Made by a program: the position numbers and the translations under genes | The notes under the pieces: model-generated | Databases searched by the model: none | Told to the model about the DNA's origin: nothing | Seen by the model: the letters and a program-made list of their open reading frames with translations, nothing else | Shown here: one piece after another, positions 48,071 to 62,225 of the stretch | Layout: every line of letters begins with the position of its first letter | Numbering within the stretch: position 1 is the first letter of the stretch | Origin: Congeria kusceri | Lineage: Eukaryota > Mollusca > Bivalvia > Myida > Dreissenidae | Length of the DNA: 64,000 nucleotides | Direction: 5' to 3' | Assembly: GCA_027627225.1 (NCBI GenBank) | Contig: CM051030.1 | Span: forward strand, 7,388,501 to 7,452,500

Positions 48071-48325
48071 TAGTTTAAACCTATTTATTTTAAACTAATT
48101 AGATCTATAATCTAATTAGTTTAAAATAAATAGGTTTAAACTAATTAGATCTATAATCCGACGATCTGGTTAGAACATCTAGCGATCACCTGGTGCATAG
48201 CTATACATTACGGTTTAGAACATTTAGCACACACGTCGTCAATATCTATAAATTTTGGAGTGAACATCTAGCGAACACCTAGCGCAAATCTATACATCCT
48301 GGTGTGAACATCTGACGAACACCTG
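47889..48325. repeat. perfect palindrome, 216-bp arms, 5-bp spacer
   Basis: Arm 47889-48104 and arm 48110-48325 are exact reverse complements, centred on CTATA at 48105-48109. The arms contain the last satellite units of the left array plus about 50 bp of unique DNA, including TTAGTTTAAACCTATTTATT, the complement of the 3' tail of SINE family B. The right arm is the first place where satellite units flip orientation. Confidence 0.9.
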
Positions 48326-48779
48326 ATATGCACCAGGTGTTCGACAGATGTTCAGAGTAGAAGGTATAGCTATGCACAAGGTGTTCGCCAGATGTTCAAC
48401 GTAGAATGTATAGCTATGAACTAGGTGTTCGACAGATGTTCAAAGTAGAATGTACAGCTATGTAGCTGGTGTTCGTCAGATGTTCAAAGCATAATGTATA
48501 GCAATGTACCAGGTGTTCGACAGATGTTCAAAGCAGAATGCATAGCTATGCACCAGGTGTCCGTCAGATGATCAAAGCATAATGAATAGCTATGCATCAG
48601 GTGTTCGTCAGATGTTCACACCAGGATGTATAGATTTGCGCTAGGTGTTCGCTAGATGTTCACTCCAAAATTTATAGATATTGACGACGTGTGTGCTAAA
48701 TGTTCTAAACCGTAATGTATAGCTATGCACCAGGTGATCGCTAGATGTTCTAACCAGATCGTCGGATTATAGATCTAAT
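48326..48779 (+). repeat. 454-bp direct duplication, copy 2
   Basis: Same orientation and sequence as 47617-48070; it returns to left-array orientation after the palindrome and then stops at GATCTAAT, where non-repetitive DNA begins. Confidence 0.9.
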
Positions 48780-49382
48780 GACAGTCAATTTTATAAAATA
48801 TAATCTTCTTCATATTTAAATCACTCTCCAACATTTGTTATTTATATGTAGTCCTATGCAGCTAGAATATTAACCTGAGTGTCCTGAATCTGACCAAAAA
48901 ATAAATAAATAAATGCGCTCGATGTGCTACTTACGTCTTGAAATTGATGCAGAGTGTTGTTTCCTGTCAAACACCTGCAAATGCCAAAGTACATGTAATA
49001 TACAGCTTCTGCTCATCGAATATCACAATCATAAGGTACCACGTACGTGATATTTTGTGTAAAATAGTTTACCCGTTAAACACGTGATGTCAATGTGCAA
49101 TGATTGGATAACAATGCAGATTAATTTACATACGATTAACATTTTAATTCGTCTTTTCTAAAAATAGGACTGAGTTCGTTTTTTCTTTTTCAAAAGAGAC
49201 ATTACATATTTCTTTTCATGATATAAAATGAAATCGTGATATTTCACTCTATCTAGCTTTAGGTTATTAATCGATCACATTTTTGAGCTTTGAGCGTAAT
49301 TTTTCCTTATAGAAATCAAAGGCCCCTCTGTTGAAAATACGGTGCCTTATCAACTTTATCTCATTTTAATGAACTTTCCTTT
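48780..49382. other. non-repetitive island between the two satellite arrays
   Basis: About 600 bp free of the 44-bp unit. On the minus strand, 48935-48974 is bounded by a good acceptor (GGCATTTGCAG) and a consensus donor (GTAAGT), making a possible 40-nt exon, perhaps 5' UTR of gene 2. No ORF of note. Confidence 0.4.
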
Positions 49383-49668
49383 TTAGCTCGACTATTCGAA
49401 GAATATGTGAGCTTTCTTAATACCACCGGCGTTGGCGTTTGCATGTGAATTTGGTTAAAGTTTTTATTCAAAAGAATTGTAACTCTAAAACTACACGAGA
49501 ATCTTTACTTGCAACTTGGAGTAATGCCACTTTTTCATATAGAATTTCTGGTTAAAGTTCAACAGTTGTGATACCTTCAGAACTACAAATGTTATTTACT
49601 TGAAAATTTGAAAATACCTTTGTCATCAACCCCAATATCAGGGACAACATTCCATAGAACTCTGATTT
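49383..49668 (+). repeat. dispersed repeat fragment
   Basis: Starts TTTAGCTCGACTATTCGAAG AATATG..., a beginning I recognise from interspersed repeats in bivalve sequence (recollection, not a search). No coding potential. Confidence 0.45.
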
Positions 49669-52600
49669 GTATTCTGACGAACACCTGTTGCATAGCTATA
49701 CATTCTGATTTGAATGACTAGTAAACACCAGGTGTATAGCTATAATGCCTTTGAACATCTGACGAACACCTGATGCATAGTTATACATTCTGATTTGAAT
49801 GCCTAGTAAACACCTGGTGTATAGCTATAATTCTGTCTTTGAACATCTGACGAACACCTGGTGCATAGCTATTATTTTGCCTTTGAACATCTGACGAACA
49901 CCTGGTGCATACCTATACTTGTGCCTTTGAACATCTGACGAACACGTGGTGCATATCTATACATTCTGAAAACAATACCTTGTAAACACCTGATGCATAG
50001 TTATACTTTTGCCTTTGAACAGCTGACGAACACCTGGTGCATAGCTATACCTTCTGATGTGAATATCTGGTATACACCTGCGTCAAAGCTATACTTTTGC
50101 CATTGAACATCTGACGAACACCTGGTGCATAGTTATACATTCTGATATGAATATCTACCAAACACCTGCGATAAGGCTATACTTTTGCCTTTGAACGTCT
50201 GACGAACACCTGATGCATAGCTATACATTCTGATTTGAATACCTAGTAAACACCTGCTATATAGCTATACTTCTGCCTTTGAACATCTGACAAACACCTG
50301 GTGCATGGTTATACATTTGCCTTTGAAAATCTGACGAACACCTGGTGCATAGGTATACATAATGAATTGAATACTTAGCGAACACCTGGTGTATAGCTAT
50401 ACTTCTGCTAGCTACCAGAAAACCTGGTATATAGCTATAGTTCTGCCTTTGAACATCTGACGAACACCTGGTGCATAGCTATACTTTTGCTTTTGAACAT
50501 CTGACGAACACTTGGTGCATAGCTATACATTCTGATAAGAATACCTAGTAAAAACCTGGTGTATAGCTATAATTTTGCCTTTGATTATCTGACAAACACC
50601 TGGTGCATGGCTATACATTCTGATTTGAATACTTAGCGAACACTTGGTGTATAGCTATATTTCTGCCTTTGAACATCTTACGAACATCTGCAACATAGCG
50701 ATAATTTTCGCTTTCAACATCTGACGAACACCTGGGGCATACCTGTCAGTTCTGTTTTATATACCTAGCAAATGCGCGGTGTATATATATTATTTTGCCT
50801 TTGAACATCTGACGAACATCTGACGAACACCTGATGCATAGGTATACTTTTGCCTTTGAACATCTGACGAACACCTGGTGCATATCTATACATTCTGTCT
50901 GTGAATATCTAGAAAACAAGTGGGGTATAGTTATACTTTTGCCTTTGAATATCTGATGAACACCTGGTGCGTAACTATACATTCTGATTTGAATGCATAG
51001 CAAACACATGGTGTATAGCCATACTTCTGTCTTTGAACATCTGACGAACACCTGGTTCATAGCTATACTTTTGCCTTTGAACATCTATACTTTTGCCTTT
51101 GAACATCTGGTACATAGCTATACATTCTGATAAGAACACCTAGTAAACACCTGATGCATAGCTATGCTTTTGCCTTTGAACATCTGACGAACATATGGTG
51201 CATAGCTGTACATTCCGATGTGAATATCTAGTAAACACCTGCGTTAAAGCTATACTTTTGCCTTTGAACATCTAACGAACACCTGGTGCATAGTTATACA
51301 TTCTGATGTGATTATCTAGCAAACACCTGCGGTATGGCTATACTTTTGCCTTTGAACATCTGACGAACACCTGATGCATAACGATAATTTTGCCTTTGAA
51401 CATCTGACGAAAACATGGTTCTTAGCTATACATTCTGATTTGACTACCTAGTAAACTCCTGGTGTATAGCTATACTTTTGACTTTGAACATCTGACGAAC
51501 ACCTGGTGCACAGCTATACATTCTGATATGTATACCTAGTGAACACCTGGTATATAGCTATAATTCTGCATTTGAACATCTGACGAACACCTGGTGCATA
51601 GCTATACATTTGCCTTTGAACATCTGACGAACACCTGGTGTATAGCCATACTTTTGTCTTTGAACATCTGATGAACACCTGGTGCACAGCTATACATTCT
51701 GATTTGGATGCCTAGCGAACACCTGGTGTATAGCTATACTTTTGCCTTTGAACAACTGACGAAAACTTGGTGCATAGCCATACTTTTGCCTTTGAACATC
51801 TGATGAACACCTGATTCATAGCTATAATTTTGCCTTTGAACATCTGACGAACATCTGGTGCACAGCTATATATTCTGATTTGAATACCTAGTGAACACCT
51901 GGTATATAGCTATACTTCTGCTTTTGAACATCTGTCGAACACCTGGTGCATAGCTATACTTTTGCCTTTGAACATCTGACGAACACCTGGTGTTAAACTA
52001 TACATTTTTCTTCGAACATCTGACGAACACCTGGTGCACAGCTATACATTCTGTTTTTAATGCCTAGCGAACACCTGGTGTATAGCTATACTTTTGCCTC
52101 AGAACATCTGACGAACACATGATGCATAGCTATACATTCTGATTTGAATACCAAGTAATCACCTGGTGTATAGCCATACTCCTGTCTTTGAGCATCTGAC
52201 GAACACCTGGTGCATAGCTATGCTTTTCCCTTTGAACATCTGACGAACGCCTGGTGCATAGCTATATATTCTGATAAGAATAACTAGTAAACACCTGATG
52301 CATAGCTATACTTTTGCCTTTGAACATCTGACGAATACCTGCTGCATAGCTATACATTCTGATAAGAATAACTAGTAAACACCTGATGCATAGCTATACT
52401 TTTGCCTCTGAACATCTAACCAACACCTGGTGCATAGCTATACATAGTGATGTGAATATCTAGTAAACACCTGCGGTAAAGCTCTACTTCTGCCTTTGAA
52501 TATCTGACGAACACCTGGTGCATAACTATACTTTTGCCTTTGAACACCTGGTGTTAAACTATATATTTGTCTTTGAACATCTGACGAACACCTGACGCAT

Positions 52601-53080
52601 AGCTATACATTCTGATTTGAATACCTAGTGAACACCTGGTATATAGCTATACTTTTGCCTTTGAACATCTGGTGCATAGCGATAATTTTGGCTTTGAATA
52701 TCTGACGAACACCTGGTGCATACCTATACGTTCTGTTTGATATTCGTAGCAAAAACAGTGTGTATATATTTTATTTATATTTGAACATCTGACGAATACC
52801 TGATGCATAGCTATACTTTTGCCTTTGAACATCTGACGAACAACTTGCCTTTGAACTTCTGACGAACACCTGGTGCATGGCTCTACATTCTGATAACAAT
52901 ACCTAGTGAACACCTGGTGTATAGCTATACTTTTGCTTTTGAACATCTGACGAACACCTGGTGCATAGCTATAAATTCTGATTTGAATACTTAGCGAACA
53001 CCTGGTGTATAGCTATTATTTTGCCTTTGAACATCTGACGAATACCTGATGCATAGCTATGCATTTTAGTTTTAAAAGCT
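49669..53080 (-). repeat. 44-bp satellite, right array (inverted)
   Basis: About 3.4 kb of the same 44-bp unit in the opposite orientation: GAACATCTGACGAACACCTG followed by GTGCATAGCTATACTTTTGC and CTTT. Two unit types often alternate (CTTTTGCCTTTGAACATCTGA and CATTCTGATTTGAATACCTAG), giving an 88-bp dimer. The minus-strand frames show the same MHQVFVRCSK words as plus-strand frames in the left array, confirming the inversion. Fewer than half as many copies as on the left. Confidence 0.95.
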
Positions 53081-53949
53081 GGTGCAAATCTAACATCTAA
53101 CTGCCAACTTTACACACCTGTGAAACCAGTTTGTTTATGAACAGGACTTTAATCAAATTGTATAATTAATAGTACACTCACAACAAGTGCATTTAATTCA
53201 TGTTATGCAACCAAACAATGTCTATTTGCTTTGAGCCACTTAATTGATGTCCTCTTGGTATAAAACAACTTCTTGTGGTAAAAATGGCGATATTCATAGA
53301 AAAGCAATTTTGCAATTTATATTTCTTGCTACAGTTGAACATGTTAGCTGCACTTTTTACGAATGCGAAGCTAAATGATAAATCAACTGAAGTTTATATT
53401 TCGCCTGGATTCGTCCTGACTGACACTATCAGGTAAATGGTTTTACAAAGCTTTAATGACTTCAGTTTATGAACGGTTTCTTATAAATAATATACGTTAA
53501 TTGTCGCATTCTGTACCGTAAATAACTGAACTGTTATATATTAAACTTAAGACATGCTTTATTCTGACATATACTACAAATAGCAACGGAAATGCATACA
53601 TGAAAAGAAACTTAAGTCTTTTTCAGTCATATTTGAAAGTGAGTCATTCATTTGCAGGGTCTCAGCAAGAAATATATATTTAAGTTTGCATTTGAAATAT
53701 CACAAATGATTGGTAAGTGCAAATGCATTAATATATAATAACGGTACATAATATTTATTTTGCATTTGCATTACATTAGATTTGCATTTCTATGATAAAT
53801 GCACATTGTCCGAAAAGTCAGTGTTTTTTATTTTGCCTTCAGAAGCTACCGAAGTACGATCATCAGAGCAAAAATGCAAAAAAAGATTGTGAACGACACA
53901 ATAAAAATATCTAACTATAATTCTAACTCGATACTTGCTAATTTTTTTA
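53081..53949. other. gene-free stretch after the satellite
   Basis: AT-rich, no exon recognised. Confidence 0.3.
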
Positions 53950-54226
53950 TAGAAAAAGAACAAAATTATCGTTGTTAAACTACCCATAAACAACGCAAAA
54001 TGAAGTTCTGATTCAGAGCGGAGCATAGTAAAAAGAAGTTCCAATATGTTAAATCATGTTAGAGTCGAAATAATTTTCGCCTAATCGTTGTTTATCGGCC
54101 AATAAACAAATGTTTGTCGTTCTGATGCGTGGCTATTAAACAACTCGAGCTAACGCCATCGTGGTTTAATTCCTACGCATCAGAACTCCAAATTGTTGTT
54201 TATTGGCTGATACACAACGATAAATC
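53950..54226. repeat. fold-back dispersed repeat, copy 2
   Basis: Partner of 11600-11880. Internal inverted repeat: arm from 54086 (CGTTGTTTATCGGCCAATAA ... GTTCTGATGCGTGGCTATTA) pairs with the arm ending near 54220 (TCCTACGCATCAGAAC ... TTGTTTATTGGCTGATACAC), with about 25 bp between them. Arms of about 55 bp with several mismatches. Confidence 0.65.
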
Positions 54227-54970
54227 AAACACTATTTCTTAAATAAAACACAATCACCAACCATTGCCGTTTACCACATGTTTGGTCGTGACATATTAGC
54301 TTTATAAAACTGTTATATGGCATGCGGCAAGCGCCATTACGTGCAATACTCCATTGCTAGTCGTATGTTAATTACCATCGTCGGAACCCACGTTCGGTCA
54401 AATACGCTATGCTTCTTGATCAGACCGTGGGAGATTAGGCTAGCAAAATTTCGTACTCATGAAATATTTTATGACACATCTCATTGGTTCCGTGTCAAAG
54501 TCTACACGGAAATTCAACCAATGAAACGACGCGCTATTAAAACAATTACTTATAGCGGTGTTTACCATATATCCGGTCAATTAATAGTGGCTTTCGATAC
54601 TTCATTTTACAAGCTATTTCATTGGTCAGCAGGTGGCCCATCAATATTCATGAAAACGAACTTTTGACAGCCAAATCTCTCATGGTATATAATTTAGTGA
54701 TAACGGAGTATATACCGTGGGTTTCGACGAAGGTTAATTACTGGAGAAACTATATTCTCCATAATAATAATACAATTACGACACAAACATAGAAGAATTA
54801 AAATATTTAACAGTATAACTGTATATAAAAAACTAAAAGTTACAAACACGTAATCCTTCCCGGTCAGGAAAGATTTTAATTGTGACGGCAATAGTTACTG
54901 TAAACACAAAGGGGAAGTAACCGCTGATAGGAGTTTGGCTAGTGTGATGAATTTTTCTCCTCTGTTGCAG
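54227..54970. other. upstream region of gene 3
   Basis: Contains three CCAAT-type boxes (CATTGGTTCC near 54482, AACCAATGAA near 54515, CATTGGTCAG near 54620), which could belong to a promoter. The 116-codon frame at 54317-54667 (+) covers them, has no domain or signal peptide and is not accepted as a gene. Confidence 0.4.
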
Positions 54971-55047
54971 ATGCCAACGATGGCCAATTTATTGTTCCTC
55001 TGTATTGCATATATCTGCACAACATATTATGCATTACCAATACATGT
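54971..55047 (+). pseudogene. duplicated leader (signal-peptide) exon fragment
   Basis: After a CTGTTGCAG acceptor the sequence gives MPTMANLLFLCIAYICTTYY A, a near copy of the gene 3 leader MYNLLFRCIAYMCVTSCASA that starts 130 bp downstream. The flanking words (CTCTGTTGCAGATGCCAACG against CTCTTTGGCAGACTGTTTCA ACG) are duplicated too. The half-VWC part that should follow is absent, and its frame differs from that of the downstream leader. Confidence 0.65.
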
Positions 55048-55109
55048 TTACTTGAAAGGTTATAGCTTGTCTGATTTATTATTGTTCTCTTTGGCAGACT
55101 GTTTCAACG

Positions 55110-57587
<2,478 letters not shown>

Positions 57588-58736
57588 AGCGCCACATATC
57601 TTGAATGTCAACATGTTTAACGGTTAACATTAGTGTTTATACAAATAATAAACTACAGATAATTGAACTGCACGAATTATTTGCATATTGCATACAGTTA
57701 AAATGTTTACTGACACATATACATGACAAATATACTTACTATACTAACAATATTGGATTAATTATGTAGAAATTAAATGAAACGAACAACAAAAACAGTG
57801 TTAGTATGCAGATAAAATGTTTTCTGCATTTTGAATAATAATATGTAATTGACTTTGACAAGACTTTAAGAACAACTGTTCGCTGTGGCTGTAATCCAGG
57901 CGATTTTTTATTATTTAATTTACCACGCATTGGAATTATTTTTATCGTTGAATGTAACACAAACTCAACTCCATAAGTTAAATTTCTATTTATTTCCAAC
58001 CTTTATCATATTATTATTTGTTCACTGACAGAATATCAATAATTATTTTACTAACACTTTACTGACTGACAAACTTACTAACATTGACGCTTACACTTAA
58101 AACACTGATTTCAAAGTTCAAGACTCATCGCCTTTTATACTTTTCACATACTCCGTTACTCCGTTAAACAATAAAAATCGTGAAATTCATAAAACATACA
58201 CAGCATCCTGAAATGTTTTAAACTATTAACATACTCCGTCAACAATAATGTCGTGAAATTCATGAAATACACAAAATATCATAAGATACATTAACGGAGC
58301 AATAATAGTACTTTACTTTATGACCTCATAAACGGAGTGTAACAAATAACGGAGCATGTTCACTTCATGATACATATATATATATATATATATATATAAT
58401 ACACACATCAAAGAACTTTATCGCTGAATCGCGACAATCCCACCTGGAAGAAAACTAAATAGACAATCATTAGTTTAAATGCAATGAAGCTTATTGGTTT
58501 CTATGATTTGAAAATAATAAATGGAATATTCACTTTAAACAATTATAGCTCATAATAATCCATATCCGCAGAAATTGTTTCTGAAATAATGTTATCTCCC
58601 AGAATATTTGATTTCCTCACAAATGTGATGGAGATAATTTCTGTTTTAGTTTGCACTTGTGACAGTACAATGTCTTTACAGTCATTATAGGTGCCGCATG
58701 ATATTTACAATATCATCGAGATCATTGAGAATGTCA
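57588..58736. other. gene-free stretch
   Basis: An (AT)n microsatellite at 58374-58399. The words ACTCCGT(T/C)AA.CAATAA and GTGAAATTCAT.AAA recur at about 58150 and 58230. An 86-codon frame at 57739-57999 (-) has no support. Confidence 0.4.
58374..58399. repeat. (AT)n microsatellite
   Basis: About 13 AT dinucleotides. Confidence 0.95.
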
Positions 58737-59078
58737 TCATCGTCGCTGATGTCCTCTAAGTCTGGATAGTAGGTGGATGTACCTCTGTTGCAACCGGTTG
58801 GTTGACTGTTTGTTGATTAAGATACGTTTTCTCAACACGACTGGCGTATCTCCTAGCATCTTCGTGCTCAAACCGGTGCACATCACGCAGTATGTCTGTA
58901 AATATCTACGACGAATAAATCTCCTAGAGCAATGGGGAAAGTAGCACGGATAATATGAATGTTTGTTCGAATGTCTTTCTGACATGTGGTATACGATTTC
59001 TTTTGTACTGGTACGACCGATTGCAGAAATCACAAGTATACAAATTGTCACAGTTAGCAAGTGATTTAACGTCCGCAC
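58737..59078 (-). CDS. hypothetical secreted basic protein, ORF without ATG at its 5' end
   Basis: A 113-codon open frame ending at a TGA at 58737-58739. The N-terminal part (LNHLLTVTICILVISAIGRT) looks like a signal peptide, followed by a basic region rich in Arg, His and Tyr with four cysteines (PCYFPHCSRRFIRRRY, YCVMC) and a Leu/Arg-rich end (RYIHLLSRLRGHQRR). The codon at 59076-59078 is GTG, not ATG; upstream in frame there is TAA within 20 bases and no convincing acceptor. So the start is either lost by mutation (ATG to GTG) or supplied by an exon not recognised. No family was recognised. Could be chance; the well-formed leader is the reason to list it. Confidence 0.35.
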   Translation of the reverse strand: MRTLNHLLTVTICILVISAIGRTSTKEIVYHMSERHSNKHSYYPCYFPHCSRRFIRRRYLQTYCVMCTGLSTKMLGDTPVVLRKRILINKQSTNRLQQRYIHLLSRLRGHQRR

Positions 59079-59322
59079 ACCACGGTGTCCTTATTTAAAA
59101 TGAATTTATATTGCTTGAAGTTACACGGATAACACGTGCATATTTTCACCATATTTCGGAACTCGTGCACCTCAAGTATTATTCAATGCTCCGTTAAGCG
59201 GATTAACGCACCCTGTCCGTGTCCATTAATACGTGTCACAGTTTAAATAGCACGTGGATTTCGTTTTTTTTTAAATCGTAACACATTTAAAGGTGGTTCT
59301 CTTTGTTTTCTGCATAATAGTT
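59079..59322. other. flank between ORF and BEL/Pao element
   Basis: No LTR could be defined. On the minus strand an A/G-rich AAAGAGAACC followed by TGTGTTACG near 59280-59305 could be a polypurine tract and LTR start, but no second LTR is available for comparison. Confidence 0.3.
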
Positions 59323-61926
59323 TTAAATTTTATTTCTTGCCTCTTCAAATGCCTTTCGTGTAAGGCGTGTGTTTTCCTTTGTTGACGCGTTTTGTGACAT
59401 GATTTTATCACTATTTTCATTGTCGATAAAATGTCCTGAACACTCCAATTGGTTCATAAGATTTAATGGTTTTCCAATTATATTTCCAGAAGTTAACTTT
59501 AATTTAACCGAGCGAACGTGTCCGTCACGATTTATAATGATTTCCTCTATTTTACCTATTTTCCAATACCCGTGCAGTACACTGTCCATTATTAATACAA
59601 CATCACCAACACTGGCTGTACACTTAGACTGAACTCGAGATGAGCGTTGTGAATTTTGCATTCGTTCTCGTAAACTGGATAAATATTCGTGTTTCCACAC
59701 TCGCCAAAATTCGTTTCAGAGACGTTGACCTTTTTTTCCACAAATTTAATAGTCGATCACCAGAATTCACATACGGTAAATAGTCTTCATCACTTTCTTC
59801 ATTCGCTTCTGGAATACCAATATATGGATTCAGTGACAGAAAATGTCTTGGTGTAAGAGGTATGCTTGAGTTTACATCGTCATCAATATATACAAGTTGC
59901 CTTGAACTGATAAGTGCTTCAATCTCTTTGACTACCGTCTGCAATCGCAAAAGCGTCAACAATCTTCGCCCAACAGTCGTTTGCAGTGAACGTTTCACAA
60001 GTCAGATCAGTCTCTCATAGAACCCATCCAGGGCGCCAACTCAACAATGAACTTCCATTTGATTCCTGAAACGAAACGTAGGACTGCAGATCTTCACTTA
60101 TAAGAACAAATTGCCACATGATTGGTAACACTTTGCTTGCAGCTTTAAATTGACTTGCATTGTCACTTATAACTTCAACAGGTGCTCCTCTTACCGAAAT
60201 AAATCGTTTGAATCCCAACAGGAATTCTTCAGCAGTCATATCTTGTAGCAATTCTAGATGTACAGCACGAGTTACCATACAGGTAAATAAACACACACAC
60301 ACATTCTGAGACCCTGTATGTAACTTTATGTACACCGGTCCGAAATAATTGAGGCCAGTTGTTGAAAACGGATTTGTTTTTGTCACTATTGATGTTGGCA
60401 ACGGCGACATACTTGGCATTTTATATGGTCCACCTTTGTAGCGCCTACATATTATACAGGAACGGAGTACAGCTCGCACAGTAGCTCGACGTTTCCTTAT
60501 CCACTATTTGTTTCTTAACTGAGCAAGTATTTGAGAGGTACCACTTTGTAAAATTTGTTTGTTCAATAATCAGCTGTGTTACCCGTTCTGTTCCTGGTAA
60601 CAGAATAAGCTTTCTAGCTCCCTCGCTTAAACTTGCGTGTTGTAAGCGTCCTCTGCAATGCAGGAGCCCGTCAGCATGAAAAAATAGTCCTAACTGTCGT
60701 TGCAAATTGGTCGATTTAGCAGAGGTTATACTATGAAACATCTCATGATAATGTTTCCTTTTTACATACGCTAACAACACTGTTTCAGCCTCAGCTAATT
60801 CACTAGTTTTCAATGAACCGCACTCACTTGACTGTCTTCGTAATTTTCTTATAAAGCGAAGACAACACGCAGAGACTCTGACCAGCCTTGTGCATGTTTA
60901 GTATTTCGTGAAGTCCATTGCGAACGGAGCAACAGGTACATTTGTCTCAGATTTTGCCAACATGTTATCTTCGGTACATGGTTTCATTTCTTCCCTTGAT
61001 TCAATTTGACACTGAACAAGAATTTCAATTGCCATCTCAGAATTGAACATTTCATTTACACATTGATCATTGATCCAGGTTGGCCTGTGCCACCATAAGA
61101 GGCCTTTCGAAAGGTTCTCTAAATTTTTTTCACGAGTAGCTACATCAGCCGGGTTCTCGCTTGTTTTGATGTATTTGAACTCACACGTTTGGCTTTTTAT
61201 TTCATGCATGATATTTATCACAAACACACTCAAACTTTTTTCTGTATTGAGTCATCCCAGTACACAACTGGAGTGAGTCCACAAATACACGTTTTCAATA
61301 TGCAATTTTAACTGTTCCTTTACATAGTTCAATGCTCGTACACCGATGAGCACAGCCATTAATTCTAGCCTTGGAATTGTCATTTCTTTTATGGGGGCTA
61401 GTCGTGTTTTGGCGAATACAAGATCCATCTTTGATTGACCATTAGCTGTTTGATGCAAATAAACAGTTGTAGCGTATGCCAATGAGAAAGCGTCGCAGAA
61501 ACACATTGGTGTATATTTTGTCTCTTCAGTGTCAAAGTTAGGTGCAATGCATCTTTGAACTGTGTAGCTGGAAATTTTCTCTAAATGCGCCGTTACTTCT
61601 GACCACAGCGTGTTCATATCCTTGTCGTGTATCGGGTCATTCCAATCCAATTTCCTAAGCCACATTGTCTGAAACAGAAGTTTTCCTATAAGTGGAATCG
61701 GCGAAAACAAACCAAGAGGATCGAATATTGACGCCACTATTTTCAGGACATGACGTTTGGGCACAACACCGCAATTTTGAACTGTCTTTGAAGGTTTAAT
61801 GGATAACACATCGGTTACGCTATCCAATGTATGTCCTAGAACGTTAACATTCAATAATAAGTGTGATACAATATTTATACTATTTATGCCTTCTGTATTT
61901 AACTTTTTTAGCAAACACGTGTACAT
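59323..61926 (-). pseudogene. pol: BEL/Pao LTR-retrotransposon pol, truncated and frame-broken
   Basis: Read 5' to 3' on the minus strand, the order is that of a BEL/Pao polyprotein: RT connection/RNase H region with the Pao signature VLKIVASIFDPLGLFSP and RLELMAVLIG (61252-61926); rest of RNase H with TSENPADVATR and LWWHRPTW (60898-61233); integrase zinc-binding region (LHCRGRLQHA, 60445-60813); integrase core with TGLNYFGP and VISDNASQF (60015-60479); C-terminal DUF5641-type region with VGDVVLIMDS and GYWKIGKIEEI (59323-59998). At least five frame changes or stops separate these parts. The RT catalytic domain, protease and gag are absent upstream of 61926, and no LTR was identified. In the integrase the usual first catalytic Asp (DY.GP in the family) is Asn. 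An inactive, 5'-truncated relic. Confidence 0.9.
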
Positions 61927-62225
61927 CGCTCTGTTTTCTGTGTATTTTGTGTGTATGTTCTATGACAACAAAGTGAATGACATCTTAATCAAAAATGTAT
62001 ACTTTAACATTAAGTAATTTCGCTCACGGTTTTTACGACATCGCTAGTTGGTATACAAAATATTTGAAAACGCTTGTGGTTGCAGTATATAGGTCATAAA
62101 TGTGTCTTATGCAGCATCTATAAAACCGCCTTTATCAAGAACGCAACATTTGCTTTCAATTCGTTTTGCGTGCGGCTACTACGTACATATGAATGCAATT
62201 ATTATGAAAATCAGGGTTCCAGTAT
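61927..62225. other. flank of the BEL/Pao relic
   Basis: AT-rich DNA beyond the 5'-truncation point of the BEL/Pao pol relic. No exon recognised; open frames at 61799-62017 and 62074-62271 have no domain or splice context. Confidence 0.3.

Noticed and set aside
50746..52946. Minus-strand ORFs of 99-112 codons in the right array
   Set aside because: Same satellite in inverted orientation; no start context, domain or splice sites.
40275..53080. CRISPR-like array
   Set aside because: Units are contiguous without unique spacers and the DNA is eukaryotic.
54317..54667. 116-codon plus-strand ORF
   Set aside because: No domain, leader or codon signal; overlaps CCAAT-type boxes upstream of gene 3.
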